Source: a bacterium
Lineage (GTDB): Bacteria > Bdellovibrionota_C > UBA2361 > RFPC01
NCBI GenBank assembly: GCA_030431715.1
Contig: JAUIIO010000005.1
Span: 124,847-188,846 of the forward strand
DNA: 64,000 bases
Direction: 5' to 3'
This document shows, in pieces, positions 26,653 to 35,548 of the stretch. Every line of letters begins with the position of its first letter. Positions within the stretch are counted from its first letter, which is position 1. The notes under the pieces were generated by a model. That model was not told the DNA's origin and searched no databases. It saw only the letters and a list, made by a program, of their open reading frames with translations. The position numbers and the translations under genes were made by a program.

Positions 26653-27603
26653 CTAGGACAGAACAAGGCTCTTAATATAAGCCTCAGGATCACCTCCAAC
26701 CTCGGGGGAGATACGTGTTTGAAGTTCAAAGCAGATCATGCGAGCTACTCTCTTTTGCAGCTCGGCATAAGAGCCAAGTACTTTGTGAGTGCTTTTATCA
26801 GGATTGTTAATATCTTTTAAATGAACAATTTCGCCGTCATAGTTGATACCGATCCCTTTAGTCCATAACCACGGATATCTTGATTCAAAGTGAGAGTTTT
26901 TCATCCTTTCTGAAGTCTTAAGAAATTTTGTAACGGACTCCTTACCCTTTGTAGGAATGTTAGTAGAAGTCATACCATCAGCCAGATGTACCACTTTCTC
27001 GATAAGCTTACCTTCAACAAGCTCAAATGCCCCAGCGTTTCCTGCTTTTATAAAATGAGCGATGCTGAGATGTCCGGCCTCTTTGCCTGCATCACGTAAA
27101 TACTCCACAAAGCGCGCTTCCATATTCTGCGCTTTAAGTAAGGGAATAAGCCCGTCGTAAGCAGACTCTGTATACGCCTCATCAAGTAGGCCTTCTTCTT
27201 TAGCTACGTTCCTCATGATCTCATAAGGCTTTGAGGTGTCGTGAAGTAGCCCACGTTCGATAGCGTACACGGTTTCAGCACGTGTGGTATGTTCGCTCTT
27301 GGTAAGAGCATTCATGATCTTCTCAATCGGGTAGGTGACCGCAACACTGTGTTCGCCAATGTTTGGATATGTTTGAGTATGTGGTTTCCCGGTATAGGGA
27401 TTAAGCGGAACCACTGCTTTGGTCATGTGAATTCCAACAACACGAAAGAGCTCAAAGATCTGAGGAAACTGTCTTTCACGAATTGCAGTAAGCTCATGCA
27501 GATCAAAGTGAGTAAGAGTATTACGACCACTTCTTTTTGCTCTAAACGTAGCAATCTCCTGAGCCGTATTCCCAGAGCTATCGGTATCACTAAAAGTACT
27601 CAT
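26653..27603 (-). CDS. HD-like metal-binding domain protein, paralogue B
   Basis: 316 aa from the Met at 27603, which has GAAGGA just upstream; the frame is open 16 codons further (27651) but that part lacks a ribosome site. It keeps the same motifs as paralogue A: EHSVAVTYP, RGLLHDTSKPYEIMR, KEAGHLSIAH and KVVHLADGMTS. The Asp pair DD of A is DG here. It sits 98 bp upstream of A on the same strand. The role is unknown; the two may act as a heteromer. Confidence 0.7.
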   Translation of the reverse strand: MSTFSDTDSSGNTAQEIATFRAKRSGRNTLTHFDLHELTAIRERQFPQIFELFRVVGIHMTKAVVPLNPYTGKPHTQTYPNIGEHSVAVTYPIEKIMNALTKSEHTTRAETVYAIERGLLHDTSKPYEIMRNVAKEEGLLDEAYTESAYDGLIPLLKAQNMEARFVEYLRDAGKEAGHLSIAHFIKAGNAGAFELVEGKLIEKVVHLADGMTSTNIPTKGKESVTKFLKTSERMKNSHFESRYPWLWTKGIGINYDGEIVHLKDINNPDKSTHKVLGSYAELQKRVARMICFELQTRISPEVGGDPEAYIKSLVLS

Positions 27604-28112
27604 ATCTTCCTTCTTTATACCTGTTGTGCCCCACAGCAGCAAAAACGTCACATAAAAGCCAAATCTGCATCGTTTCTACAGCCCAGCCCCCCTAATAATC
27701 CTCCTCTTCCTCTTATTCTTCCTCTTTCTCTTGTACTTGCACCACGACCCACCTTTTCTTTTTTGTGCAGGTGCAGGAAAACGATTAGGAGGAGACCCTC
27801 AACCGATCTCCGCCCCTGCACAACCCCCACCTTGACCTTAACCTATACCAGAACCAGAAAAATCTCCGCCCCTGCACCACTATCTGCCTTTTCTTTGGTG
27901 CAGGTGCAGGATTAGGATTAGGAGAAAGAGGAGTAGGTGCCTGACCCAACCACCTACAGTATTAACCGCCAAATCCGCCAAAGATCGCCAAAATCCTTAG
28001 CCTAAATTTTTTGCGTCTTTCGCGTTTTTGGCGGTTAATCCCAATTAAAGACCCCAATAGTAATCCCCCCAATTCTCTGTTACTATCGCCCAAAAACTAG
28101 ATAAGGATACCT
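27604..28112. other. Intergenic repeat island before gnd
   Basis: 509 bp without a credible gene. From left to right it holds a long polypyrimidine run (27703-27732), two GGTGCAGGTGCAGG-like segments (27768-27778 and 27897-27910), a composite unit TCTCCGCCCCTGCAC...CCTTGACCTTAACC...TCTCCGCCCCTGCAC (27807-27878) also found at 40517, and an inverted TTAACCGCC element (27961-28039). It is G-poor on the plus strand. No clear promoter for gnd was recognised, though one must lie in or near 28040-28100. Confidence 0.7.
27961..28039. repeat. MITE-like TTAACCGCC inverted repeat with three CGCCAAA units
   Basis: The termini ATTAACCGCCAAA (27961-27973) and TTTGGCGGTTAAT (28027-28039) are perfect 13-bp inverted repeats. 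The left arm has three CGCCAAA units 9-10 bases apart. The right part TTTGCGTCTTTCGCGTTTTTGG matches the copy ending at 40506 almost exactly. Confidence 0.88.
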
Positions 28113-29516
28113 ATGTCAGCACCAAACGTAGCCGTAGTCGGCCTAGCCGTAATGGGCTCAAACCTTGCCAGAAATATTGAAAGCAACGGATTTCCTGTAG
28201 CCGTTTATAACCGTACGGCTTCGGTGACAGAAGAGTTTATGTCAAATTTTGGCTCCGGTCAGTTTACCTCAGCCTCATCCCTTGAGGATCTCGTAGAGAA
28301 AATGGCGGCCCCTCGTCAGATTATCCTTATGGTAAAAGCGGGCGGGGCAGTAGATGCTATAATCGATCAACTCCTACCGCTTCTTGATAAAGGCGATATC
28401 ATTATCGATGGTGGTAACACCTATTTCACAGATACCGAACGCCGCGAAAAGAAAACAGCAGAGGCTGGAATAAATTTTCTAGGTGTGGGGATCTCAGGTG
28501 GCGAAGAGGGCGCTCTTAACGGCCCGAGCATTATGCCCGGCGGCCCAAAAGAGGCGTGGCAGATCGTATCCTCGATGCTCGAAAAGATCTCAGCGAAAGC
28601 TCCCGATCCGTGTACCACATATATCGGACCCGGTGGTGCCGGACACTTTGTAAAGATGGTGCATAACGGTATCGAATACGGAGACATGCAACTTATTGCT
28701 GAGAGTTATCACCTGTTAAAAGAGATCGCCGGAGTAAGTAATGCGGATCTCGCCAGCACCTTTACAGAATGGAATAAGGGAACGCTATCATCATACCTTA
28801 TTGAGATTACGTCTAAGATCTTTACTCGTGCTGATTCACAGGGCGGGAGCGGAGAGCTCGTCGACAAAATCCTCGATAAAGCCGGACAGAAAGGCACCGG
28901 AAGGTGGACAGCTCAGGTAGCGCTTGAACTCGGAGTATCTATACCTACGATCGCTGCCGCAGTGGATGCTCGTGTGATGAGCTCACTTAAAGACGAACGT
29001 GTCGTTGCAGCTAAGAGTATAAAAGGACCAGAGAGAAGACCTGCTGCTCCTGATGATTTTACAGCTCTTGTACACGACGCTCTTTATGCAGCAAAGATTC
29101 TCTCATACGCTCAAGGCATGGCTCTTATGCAGGAAGCCTCAAAAGAATACGATTGGAATCTACCGCTCGGAGACATCGCAGCGATCTGGAAAGGTGGCTG
29201 TATTATCAGAGCCCAGTTCCTTGATGATATTAAGAAAGCATACGAAAAGGATCCTGCGCTTAAAAATCTTGTACTTGATCCATTCATGATGGCAGAGCTT
29301 GAGCGAACGCTCCCAGGCCTTAGAAAGGTAACTGCTCTTGCCGCTGAAAGCGGAATCCCAGTGCTCGCCATGAGCGCTTCGCTCTCATACTTCGATTCCT
29401 ACCGCTTGGCCCGACTTCCCCAAAACCTCACCCAAGCCCAAAGAGACTTCTTCGGCGCCCACACCTTCAACCGCACCGACAAAGAAGGCACCTTCCACGA
29501 AGAGTGGGAGGGGTAA
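28113..29516 (+). CDS. gnd: 6-phosphogluconate dehydrogenase, decarboxylating
   Basis: 467 aa. Oxidative pentose-phosphate pathway: 6-phosphogluconate to ribulose-5-phosphate plus CO2 and NAD(P)H. It has the N-terminal dinucleotide motif VVGLAVMGSNLARNI, the substrate site GISGGEEGALNGPSIMPGG, and the catalytic Lys region HFVKMVHNGIEYGDMQ. The C-terminal helical domain runs up to SLSYFDSYR and AHTFNRTDKEGTFHEEW. It is full length and of the long (E. coli-like) type. Both ends of the coding region are A/C-biased at third positions. Confidence 0.97.
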   Translation: MSAPNVAVVGLAVMGSNLARNIESNGFPVAVYNRTASVTEEFMSNFGSGQFTSASSLEDLVEKMAAPRQIILMVKAGGAVDAIIDQLLPLLDKGDIIIDGGNTYFTDTERREKKTAEAGINFLGVGISGGEEGALNGPSIMPGGPKEAWQIVSSMLEKISAKAPDPCTTYIGPGGAGHFVKMVHNGIEYGDMQLIAESYHLLKEIAGVSNADLASTFTEWNKGTLSSYLIEITSKIFTRADSQGGSGELVDKILDKAGQKGTGRWTAQVALELGVSIPTIAAAVDARVMSSLKDERVVAAKSIKGPERRPAAPDDFTALVHDALYAAKILSYAQGMALMQEASKEYDWNLPLGDIAAIWKGGCIIRAQFLDDIKKAYEKDPALKNLVLDPFMMAELERTLPGLRKVTALAAESGIPVLAMSASLSYFDSYRLARLPQNLTQAQRDFFGAHTFNRTDKEGTFHEEWEG

Positions 29517-29520
29517 TTAA

Positions 29521-29592
29521 ACCTGCACCTTGACCTAGACCTTAACCTGCACCAAAAAGTCTTTTGTCTAGGTCTAGGTCTAGGTCTAGGTT
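29521..29592. repeat. A-type hexamer element with a tandem TAGGTC arm
   Basis: The left arm carries CCTTGA, CCTAGA, CCTTAA and CCTGCA in six-base register (29522-29554). The right arm 29567-29592 is four tandem TAGGTC-type units, so it can pair with the left arm in several registers. Confidence 0.8.
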
Positions 29593-29628
29593 ATTTCTCC
29601 CCCATAACCCCCCGAAATCCCCCAATCA

Positions 29629-29657
29629 TTGCTTATCCCCCAACAATCTGCTATAAA
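29629..29657 (+). promoter_or_regulatory. Sigma-70-type promoter for the rimP-nusA-infB operon
   Basis: TTGCTT (29629-29634), a 17-base spacer and TATAAA (29652-29657). Transcription would start near 29664, giving a ~220-base leader before rimP that contains two hairpins. Confidence 0.55.
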
Positions 29658-29720
29658 ACCACCATCTTCAGGGACATCCTATGTCGCCGGGCTTTTCGTC
29701 TTTTCAGATTATTAAGCCCC

Positions 29721-29775
29721 CTTGAGGAGAGTTCTTCTCCATCAAGTGATTTACCTGTACAGGTACAGGTTTTTT
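29721..29775 (+). terminator. Leader hairpin followed by intrinsic terminator upstream of rimP
   Basis: Hairpin 1: CTTGA-GGAGA (29721-29730) pairs with TCTCC-A-TCAAG (29736-29746). Hairpin 2: CCTGTA (29754-29759) pairs with TACAGG (29764-29769) and is followed directly by six Ts (29770-29775), the form of a Rho-independent terminator. It lies inside the presumed leader, ~110 bases before rimP, suggesting attenuation of the operon. A nusA operon is a natural target for such control. Confidence 0.6.
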
Positions 29776-29887
29776 GAAGTTGTTGTGGTGGTCGAGTTTT
29801 CTCATCACGACAATTCGATGTCGTATGCCCTTGAAGGTAGGAATCTGGCGTCGCTGCTCTGTAGCGTGCGCATGTTGAGTAAGAGAG

Positions 29888-30352
29888 ATGTTAAGAAGAA
29901 GTGAACTTGAAGAGTTGATAAAGCCGATCGCAGAAGAATTCGGTCTTAAGCTTTTTGATATCGATCTGCCATCTGCAGCCGGCGGAATCCTTCGTATCAC
30001 CATTATGAAGGAGAAAGCAGGGGAGCCAGTCGGAGTTGAAGATTGCGCAAAAGTAAGCCGTAAGTTAAGCGCTGTCGATCGCTTCGAAGATATCCTACCA
30101 CCTAATGTGGTGCTTGAGGTTTCAAGCCCCGGGGTGAACAGAAAGCTCAGAACGCCAGAACATTTTGAAGGTGCTGTAGGAGAGCACCTCAAAGTTAAGG
30201 CATTTAACGCTGAGAATAAGAAAGATACGCTCTGCGGAGTTTTGAAATCTTTTAATGGCGAAGCTCTTGAGCTTGAACTCGATAAGAGTGGGGAAGTGGT
30301 AGCGTTACCGTTCGCTGACGTTTCTGAAGCCAGAGTGGATTTTCAGTTTTAA
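29888..30352 (+). CDS. rimP: Ribosome maturation factor RimP
   Basis: 154 aa. Assists assembly of the 30S subunit. The N-terminal domain has IKPIAEEFGLKLFDIDL and ILRITIM. The middle motif VEDCAKVSRKLSAVD and VVLEVSSPGVNRKLRTPEHF are family hallmarks. The C-terminal SH3-like barrel ends LPFADVSEARVDF. AAGAGAG precedes the start. It is the first gene of the operon with nusA 44 bp downstream, the standard bacterial order. Confidence 0.96.
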   Translation: MLRRSELEELIKPIAEEFGLKLFDIDLPSAAGGILRITIMKEKAGEPVGVEDCAKVSRKLSAVDRFEDILPPNVVLEVSSPGVNRKLRTPEHFEGAVGEHLKVKAFNAENKKDTLCGVLKSFNGEALELELDKSGEVVALPFADVSEARVDFQF

Positions 30353-30396
30353 GAGTTATTAGTAGTTAACTGTGTATTATTAAATGGTGAAGAGAA

Positions 30397-31893
30397 ATGG
30401 GATTTGATCTCAATGCTGTATTAAACCAGATAGGTCGTGACAAGGGAATCGATGTCGACGTGCTCGTAGAAGCCGTTGAGTCTGCCATGCTTTCAGCCGC
30501 ACGAAAGCACTATGGGCATAACCTGAACCTTGAGACCCAATTTGACCCTGAATCAGGCACAATCGAAGTGCTCCAATTTAAGGTCGTAGTTGATAAAGTA
30601 GAAGACCCCGATACGCAAGTTTCTGTTGAAGAAGCTCGCAAAGATTACGACCCGGATGCCATGGTTGGTGATGAGCTCGGTCGTAAGATGAGTACAGAGC
30701 TATTAGGCCGTATCGCTGCTCAGACCGCCAAGCAGGTCATTATTCAGAAAGTCCGTGATGCTGAGCGCTCTGTAATTTACGAAGAGTATAAAGATAACAA
30801 AGGTGACCTTATTAACGGTATCGTTCAAAGATACGACCGTGGGAACCTTATCGTAAACCTCGGACGTACTGAAGCGGTACTTCCACGTCGTGAGCAGATC
30901 TCACGTGAGCGTTACCGTCAGGGTGACCGTCTGCGCGGAATGATCCTTGAGATTGACCGTTCAGCTCGTGGTCCTCAGATCATCCTTACCAGAAGCCATC
31001 CAGACTTTTTACGTAAGCTCTTTGAGCTTGAAGTTCCTGAGATCAACGAAGGTGTAATCGAAATTAAATCAGTTGCGCGTGAGCCCGGTGAGCGTGCTAA
31101 GATTGCTGTGCATTCAAGTGATTCCAGCATCGATCCAGTAGGAGCGTGTGTTGGTATCAAAGGATCTCGTGTTCAGGCTGTTGTGCAAGAGCTCCGTGGT
31201 GAGCGAATTGACATTATTACTTGGACCTCCGATGAGCCATCATTCGTTGCAAGAGCGCTATCGCCTGCTGAGGTGAGCCGTGTTGTTGTAGATGAAGATG
31301 AGCACTCTATGGAAGTGATCGTAGCCGACGATCAGCTCTCTCTTGCAATTGGACGAAGAGGACAGAACGTGAAGCTTGCTAGCAAGCTTTCCGGTTGGAG
31401 AATCGATGTTCGCAGCATCTCCGTTGCTGAAGAAGAAGCCAAGCGTGCTAGAGCACTCCTTGAAGCTATTCCGGGCATTAACTTTACCGATGCGGAGCTC
31501 CTCTATCAGGAAGGGTACCGTAGTGTTCGTGAAGTTGCTGATGCCGGTCTTGAAGAGCTTCTTGATATCGATGGTATCTCTGAAGATTCTGCGAAGACTA
31601 TCCTTGAGAATGCTCAGTCGCTTGCTGATTCAGGCGATCTGGACACCGAGGAAGCTGAGATTACCCCTGAAGTTCTCTCTGACCTTGATCGACTTATGCT
31701 CGGTCAGGAGCTTAAGGATCTTCTGATTTCATCAGGATTTGCCACTATCCAGAGTTTGGTGAGTGCCGATCAGGATGCGTTACTGGCAGTTGAAGGAATT
31801 GATGAGCCGCTTCTTGAAGAGATTCGTGAAGCAACGAACAATTTCTTCCGTTCCACTCCTGCAAGCAGAAGCTTTCCAGGAAGCGCTTCTTAA
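30397..31893 (+). CDS. nusA: Transcription termination/antitermination factor NusA
   Basis: 498 aa. Binds RNA polymerase and controls pausing, termination and antitermination. Domains in order: NusA N-terminal domain (1-~125); S1 (GDLINGIVQRYDRGNLIVNLG, ~133-200); KH1 and KH2 (VGACVGIKGSRVQAVVQEL and LAIGRRGQNVKLASKLSGW); then two C-terminal helix-hairpin acidic repeats (YQEGYRSVREVADAGLEELL and SSGFATIQSLVSADQDALL), as in proteobacterial NusA. It may regulate its own leader terminator (inference). Confidence 0.97.
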   Translation: MGFDLNAVLNQIGRDKGIDVDVLVEAVESAMLSAARKHYGHNLNLETQFDPESGTIEVLQFKVVVDKVEDPDTQVSVEEARKDYDPDAMVGDELGRKMSTELLGRIAAQTAKQVIIQKVRDAERSVIYEEYKDNKGDLINGIVQRYDRGNLIVNLGRTEAVLPRREQISRERYRQGDRLRGMILEIDRSARGPQIILTRSHPDFLRKLFELEVPEINEGVIEIKSVAREPGERAKIAVHSSDSSIDPVGACVGIKGSRVQAVVQELRGERIDIITWTSDEPSFVARALSPAEVSRVVVDEDEHSMEVIVADDQLSLAIGRRGQNVKLASKLSGWRIDVRSISVAEEEAKRARALLEAIPGINFTDAELLYQEGYRSVREVADAGLEELLDIDGISEDSAKTILENAQSLADSGDLDTEEAEITPEVLSDLDRLMLGQELKDLLISSGFATIQSLVSADQDALLAVEGIDEPLLEEIREATNNFFRSTPASRSFPGSAS

Positions 31894-31923
31894 TAAGAGG
31901 CGAAAGAGGGGAGCGTTTGACCT

Positions 31924-32226
31924 GTGAGCAAGCAATCGTGGCGTAAATGTATTGCTTGCCGCAAGGTTGATAAGAAAGAGGGCTTACTCCGGTTTGTCCT
32001 CAACAAAGACGGCGAGGTGTCTTTCGATGAGAGACATAACGCCCCCGGTCGCGGCGCCTATGTGCACCGCGACAAGGAGTGCCTAAAACGGGCACTCGAA
32101 CGACCAGGGCATGAAAAGCTCTGGAAGTATGCCCTGAAGACAGGACAAGTTTCAGGGATAGAGAAGCAGCTCAGTGTAGAAGCTGTATGTAGTGTTGAAG
32201 AAGTGAACACGAATAATGGAGGTTAG
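31924..32226 (+). CDS. rnpM: YlxR family RNA-binding protein (RNase P modulator RnpM)
   Basis: 100 aa, GTG start. The family motif RKCIACRKVDKKEGLLRFV is at the N-terminus, and PGRGAYVHRDKECLKRAL follows. It is a small basic RNA-binding protein; relatives modulate RNase P. The location between nusA and infB is typical. The C-terminal ~20 residues are variable. Confidence 0.93.
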   Translation: MSKQSWRKCIACRKVDKKEGLLRFVLNKDGEVSFDERHNAPGRGAYVHRDKECLKRALERPGHEKLWKYALKTGQVSGIEKQLSVEAVCSVEEVNTNNGG

Positions 32227-32237
32227 TCCTTTATCGT

Positions 32238-34868
32238 ATGGTTAAGTTAAGAGTATATGAGCTCGCCAAGGAACTTGGCGTAGAGAACAAATTAGTTATC
32301 AGTAAGGCCACAGAGCTTGGTATTGCGGGCGTTAAGTCGCACTCCAACTCACTACAGCCTGATGACGCCGATCAGATACGTCGTGCCTTTATCAGGCAAG
32401 CAATCGGCGCACGTCCAGAGAAAGAGACGGTAAAGACCAGTGTTAATAAAGATACCGGTGAGTCGCATACAATTGTTGAGCGACGTAAAGGTAACGTTAT
32501 CCGTAGAAGAAAACGCTCCGGTGAAGAAGCTGCAGAAGAAGCGGCAAGAGCACAGGAAGCGCAAGAGGCAGCAGCCGCCGCTGCTGCGGCAGAGAGCGAG
32601 GAGGCTTTAGAAGCTAAACCTTCAACAGAAGAGACTCTTCACCCCGATGATCTCTTTAAAGATCCAGAGCCAAAAGCTGAGGAGCCAGAAGAAGAAGCCG
32701 CGGCTCCAGCGGAAGAGGCCGCAGAGGCAGAAGAGGTTCAAGCAAAAGAAGCTGAGCCTGTAGAAGAAGAGAAGCCGAAAGAAGAGCCCAAGGCTGGCCC
32801 TAGAGTACTTGGAAAGATCGAACTCCCTCAAAAGCCTGCGCCGAAACCTGCAAAGAAAAAGGCTGGAACGAAGCAATACGTTGTAGATGAAGGTGAAGAT
32901 GAGGATTCTGATGGCCGTGACCGTAGAGGACGTAAAAAGCGCAGCAAAAAGCGCGAGTTTAGCCGTACAGATCTCGTTGATTACGAAGGAAAGCCAGTAA
33001 GACGAACAGGTAAGGGAGGTAAGGGTGACCGTAAGGGAGCAGACCTCGTTGTTGATCCTGATGATATCGGTTCTGGTAGTCCCGAGATTACAGTTCCAAA
33101 AGCTTCAAAGCGTGTTGTGAAAATGGACGAGTCTATTAGCGTAGGAGATCTCGCTAACCAGATGAGTCTTAAAGCTGCTGACGTTATCTCAAAGCTCATT
33201 GAGCTTGGAGTCATGGCCACGATTAACCAAGCAATCGATCAAGACACTGCAGCGATTATCGCTGAAGAGTTTGAATTTACGATTGAGTCTACTTCTTTTG
33301 ACGAGGGCGAGATCCTTGAGGAAGAGGAAGTTGACCCAGAGAAGCTTGTTGTGCGACCACCAGTTGTTACTGTGATGGGTCACGTTGACCACGGTAAGAC
33401 TTCGCTTCTTGACGCTATCCGTGAAACATCTGTTGTTGATAAAGAGCATGGTGGTATCACGCAGCACATTGGAGCTTACAGTGTTGAGCTTGAAGATGGG
33501 CGTACCGTATCTTTTATCGATACACCGGGCCACGCCGCGTTTACCTCTATGAGAGCGCGCGGAGCTCACGTTACAGATATCGTTATTCTCGTAGTAGCTG
33601 CTGACGATGGTGTGATGCCTCAAACACTTGAAGCAATAGACCACGCTAAAGCGGCTGAAGTGCCGATCGTTGTTGCTGTTAACAAGATGGATAAGCAAGA
33701 CGCTAATCCTGATAAGGTTAAGCAACAACTTGCAGAACGCGGACTTCAACCAGAGGACTGGGGCGGAGACACGATGTTCTTCCACGTTTCAGCTCTTCAA
33801 AAACAGGGACTCACGGATCTTCTAGAAGGGATACTCCTACAAGCAGAAGTCAAAGAGCTAAAAGCTACCCCTGATAAACGTGCACGCGGTACAATCATTG
33901 AAGCCCGTCAGGACAAAGGCCGTGGTACGGTTGCCACTGTTCTTATTCAGGACGGAACGCTTAAAGTCGGTGACGTGTACGTTACCGGTGGTGAATACGG
34001 ACGCGTCCGTTCTATGACCAACTATCTCGGCGAGTCTCTTGATAGCGCAGGTCCATCTATTCCGGTTGAAATTACTGGTCTTAGTGGTGTGCCTGAGGCA
34101 GGAGATGACTTTGTGGTTGTGAATACTGAGGCCAAAGCCAAGCAGGTTGCTTCTCACCGCGCAGAAACCAAGCGTAAGAAAGAAGCGCTTGCTCTTGCCG
34201 GTGGTCCAATTAGCCTTGAAGAGTTTGCTCGTCAGGCCAGAGAGGCAGAAGCCGCGCAGCTTAACATTATCGTCAAGGCTGACGTACACGGATCGCTTGA
34301 AGCTGTTAAAGAGACAGCGATTAATCAGTCGGTAGATAAAGTAAAAGTATCGGTTATTCACGGCGGTGTTGGTGCTGTGAGCGAGAGCGATGTTCAACTT
34401 GCTATCGCTTCAAAGGCACTTATCGTTGGGTTTAACGTACGCGCTGAACCACGTGCGATGGCCGAGGCAGAAACTCATGGTGTTGAGGTACGTTTCTACC
34501 GCGTTATCTATGAGCTCATGGACGATATCAGAGACGCTATGGCGGGGCTTCTTGATCCAATTAAGCAGGAAAAAGTGCTTGGTCGCGCTGAGATTCGAGA
34601 TACCTTCTCTGTTCCTAAAATTGGAAAAGTCGGTGGGTGTTACATCACTGACGGTATGGCTAAGCGTGGCTCTCAGGTAAGACTTTTAAGAGATAATGCC
34701 GTCATATATGAAGGTAAGATGGGAAGTCTAAGACGCTTTAAAGATGACGTTAAAGAAGTTCAGAGTGGATACGAGTGTGGTATCTCAATTGATGGATTTA
34801 ACGATCTTAAGGTCGGCGACATCATGGAGCTCTACGAGTACGAGCATATCGCGGCAACACTTGAGTAG
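32238..34868 (+). CDS. infB: Translation initiation factor IF-2
   Basis: 876 aa. Delivers initiator tRNA to the 30S subunit with GTP. The N-terminal IF2_N domain ([23 protein letters not shown]) is followed by a ~200-residue Ala/Glu/Lys/Pro-rich linker. A second IF2_N-like domain ([25 protein letters not shown]) and the GTPase domain come next, with G1 GHVDHGKTS near residue 381, DTPGHAAF and NKMDK. C-terminal domains II-IV follow, ending [10 protein letters not shown]. It is complete. Confidence 0.97.
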   Translation: MVKLRVYELAKELGVENKLVISKATELGIAGVKSHSNSLQPDDADQIRRAFIRQAIGARPEKETVKTSVNKDTGESHTIVERRKGNVIRRRKRSGEEAAEEAARAQEAQEAAAAAAAAESEEALEAKPSTEETLHPDDLFKDPEPKAEEPEEEAAAPAEEAAEAEEVQAKEAEPVEEEKPKEEPKAGPRVLGKIELPQKPAPKPAKKKAGTKQYVVDEGEDEDSDGRDRRGRKKRSKKREFSRTDLVDYEGKPVRRTGKGGKGDRKGADLVVDPDDIGSGSPEITVPKASKRVVKMDESISVGDLANQMSLKAADVISKLIELGVMATINQAIDQDTAAIIAEEFEFTIESTSFDEGEILEEEEVDPEKLVVRPPVVTVMGHVDHGKTSLLDAIRETSVVDKEHGGITQHIGAYSVELEDGRTVSFIDTPGHAAFTSMRARGAHVTDIVILVVAADDGVMPQTLEAIDHAKAAEVPIVVAVNKMDKQDANPDKVKQQLAERGLQPEDWGGDTMFFHVSALQKQGLTDLLEGILLQAEVKELKATPDKRARGTIIEARQDKGRGTVATVLIQDGTLKVGDVYVTGGEYGRVRSMTNYLGESLDSAGPSIPVEITGLSGVPEAGDDFVVVNTEAKAKQVASHRAETKRKKEALALAGGPISLEEFARQAREAEAAQLNIIVKADVHGSLEAVKETAINQSVDKVKVSVIHGGVGAVSESDVQLAIASKALIVGFNVRAEPRAMAEAETHGVEVRFYRVIYELMDDIRDAMAGLLDPIKQEKVLGRAEIRDTFSVPKIGKVGGCYITDGMAKRGSQVRLLRDNAVIYEGKMGSLRRFKDDVKEVQSGYECGISIDGFNDLKVGDIMELYEYEHIAATLE

Positions 34869-34910
34869 TGTCCCGAAGCGAGAGATAATCTCTCAAGAGG
34901 TATTCTCACT

Positions 34911-35252
34911 ATGGCAGATAAACGAAGAGCCCACCGCATAGCAGAAAAGATACGAGAAGTCGTCGCAACGCTTGTTCTGCACTCAGCAGACGAGCGGCTA
35001 GGCCTTGTAACCATTACCGCTGTAACGGTGAGCTCAGACCTTCGCCACGCCAAAGTGTACTGGAATATCACCGGAGACGAACAAAAGCGAAAAGACGCCG
35101 AAGCCGCCTTCAAAAAAGCTGCCGGCTACTACCGCAAAGAACTCGGAAAAACCCTCACCATAAAATTCCTCCCCGAGCTAAAATTCTTCTACGACGACAC
35201 CCTAGACACCATGGACGAAGTCTCCCGCCTAATGCAAAAAGCAGGTTTGTAA
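34911..35252 (+). CDS. rbfA: Ribosome-binding factor A
   Basis: 113 aa. 30S maturation and cold-shock factor with a single KH-like domain: RAHRIAEKIREVVATLV at the start, LGLVTITAVTVSSDLRHAKVYW and a C-terminal LPELKFFYDDTLD. The second half of the gene uses almost only A- or C-ending codons, unlike the rest of the operon, and runs into a repeat island. Confidence 0.95.
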   Translation: MADKRRAHRIAEKIREVVATLVLHSADERLGLVTITAVTVSSDLRHAKVYWNITGDEQKRKDAEAAFKKAAGYYRKELGKTLTIKFLPELKFFYDDTLDTMDEVSRLMQKAGL

Positions 35253-35279
35253 AGTATTAACCGCTTAAGCCCCACCCCC

Positions 35280-35328
35280 GTCATTGCGAGGAGCCGAAAC
35301 CGCAGGTTGAGTGACGAAGCAATCTCCC
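35280..35328. repeat. GTCATTGCGAGGAGC repeat, copy 3 (variant centre)
   Basis: GTCATTGCGAGGAGCCGAAAC ... GACGAAGCAATCTCCC. The centre CGCAGGTTGAGT differs from copies 1, 2 and 5 but is shared with copy 4 at 40343, so there are two subtypes. Confidence 0.8.
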
Positions 35329-35354
35329 GGCCTAATCACCACCCCCCACCTAAA

Positions 35355-35472
35355 CCTAGACCTTAACCTGAACCTATACCAAAACACTCTACGTCTACGC
35401 ACATCCCCCGGAGGCCCTCGGCACCATCTGACGCTATTTTAGTTCAGGAGCAGGTTAAGGTTAAGGTCTAGG
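35355..35472. repeat. A-type CCT/AGG hexamer inverted repeat
   Basis: The perfect 15-bp arm CCTAGACCTTAACCT (35355-35369) matches the reverse complement at 35458-35472. The 88-base interval between them includes GTTCAGGAGCAGG, also seen in the 18.8 kb copy. Confidence 0.85.
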
Positions 35473-35488
35473 TGGGATACCATCCGAT

Positions 35489-35516
35489 TTGCATCTCCCC
35501 CCCAACCAACTATAAT
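35489..35516 (+). promoter_or_regulatory. Sigma-70-type promoter of nrnA-truB-purA
   Basis: TTGCAT (35489-35494), a 16-base spacer and a perfect TATAAT (35511-35516). The start site would be near 35523, leaving a ~26-base untranslated leader before the GTG at 35549. Confidence 0.65.
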
Positions 35517-35548
35517 CCCCCCATAACCAAAAACACCCCAAACCCCAA

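Larger units (their letters stand above)
29517..29887. other. gnd-rimP spacer: hexamer array, promoter and structured leader
   Basis: 371 bp. The first 75 bases are an A-type hexamer repeat whose right arm is four consecutive TAGGTC units. A promoter (29629-29657) and two hairpins (29721-29746 and 29754-29775) follow upstream of rimP. No gene is seen. Confidence 0.65.
35253..35548. other. Repeat island between rbfA and nrnA
   Basis: 296 bp. Contains a short TTAACCGC fragment (35257-35267), a GTCATTGCGAGG repeat (35280-35328) and a long A-type hexamer inverted repeat (35355-35472). The nrnA promoter (35489-35516) follows. It splits the usual rbfA-nrnA-truB run, so nrnA onward probably has its own transcription start. 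Confidence 0.75.

Noticed and set aside
27289..27915. 208-codon plus-strand frame across the HD paralogue B start and the repeat island
   Set aside because: Antisense to a gene with a good ribosome site; its C-terminal half is translated repeat (Pro/Leu/Arg-rich).
33189..33785. 198-codon minus-strand frame inside infB
   Set aside because: Fully antisense to the conserved GTPase domain of IF-2; Asn/Ser-rich shadow typical of reversed codons.
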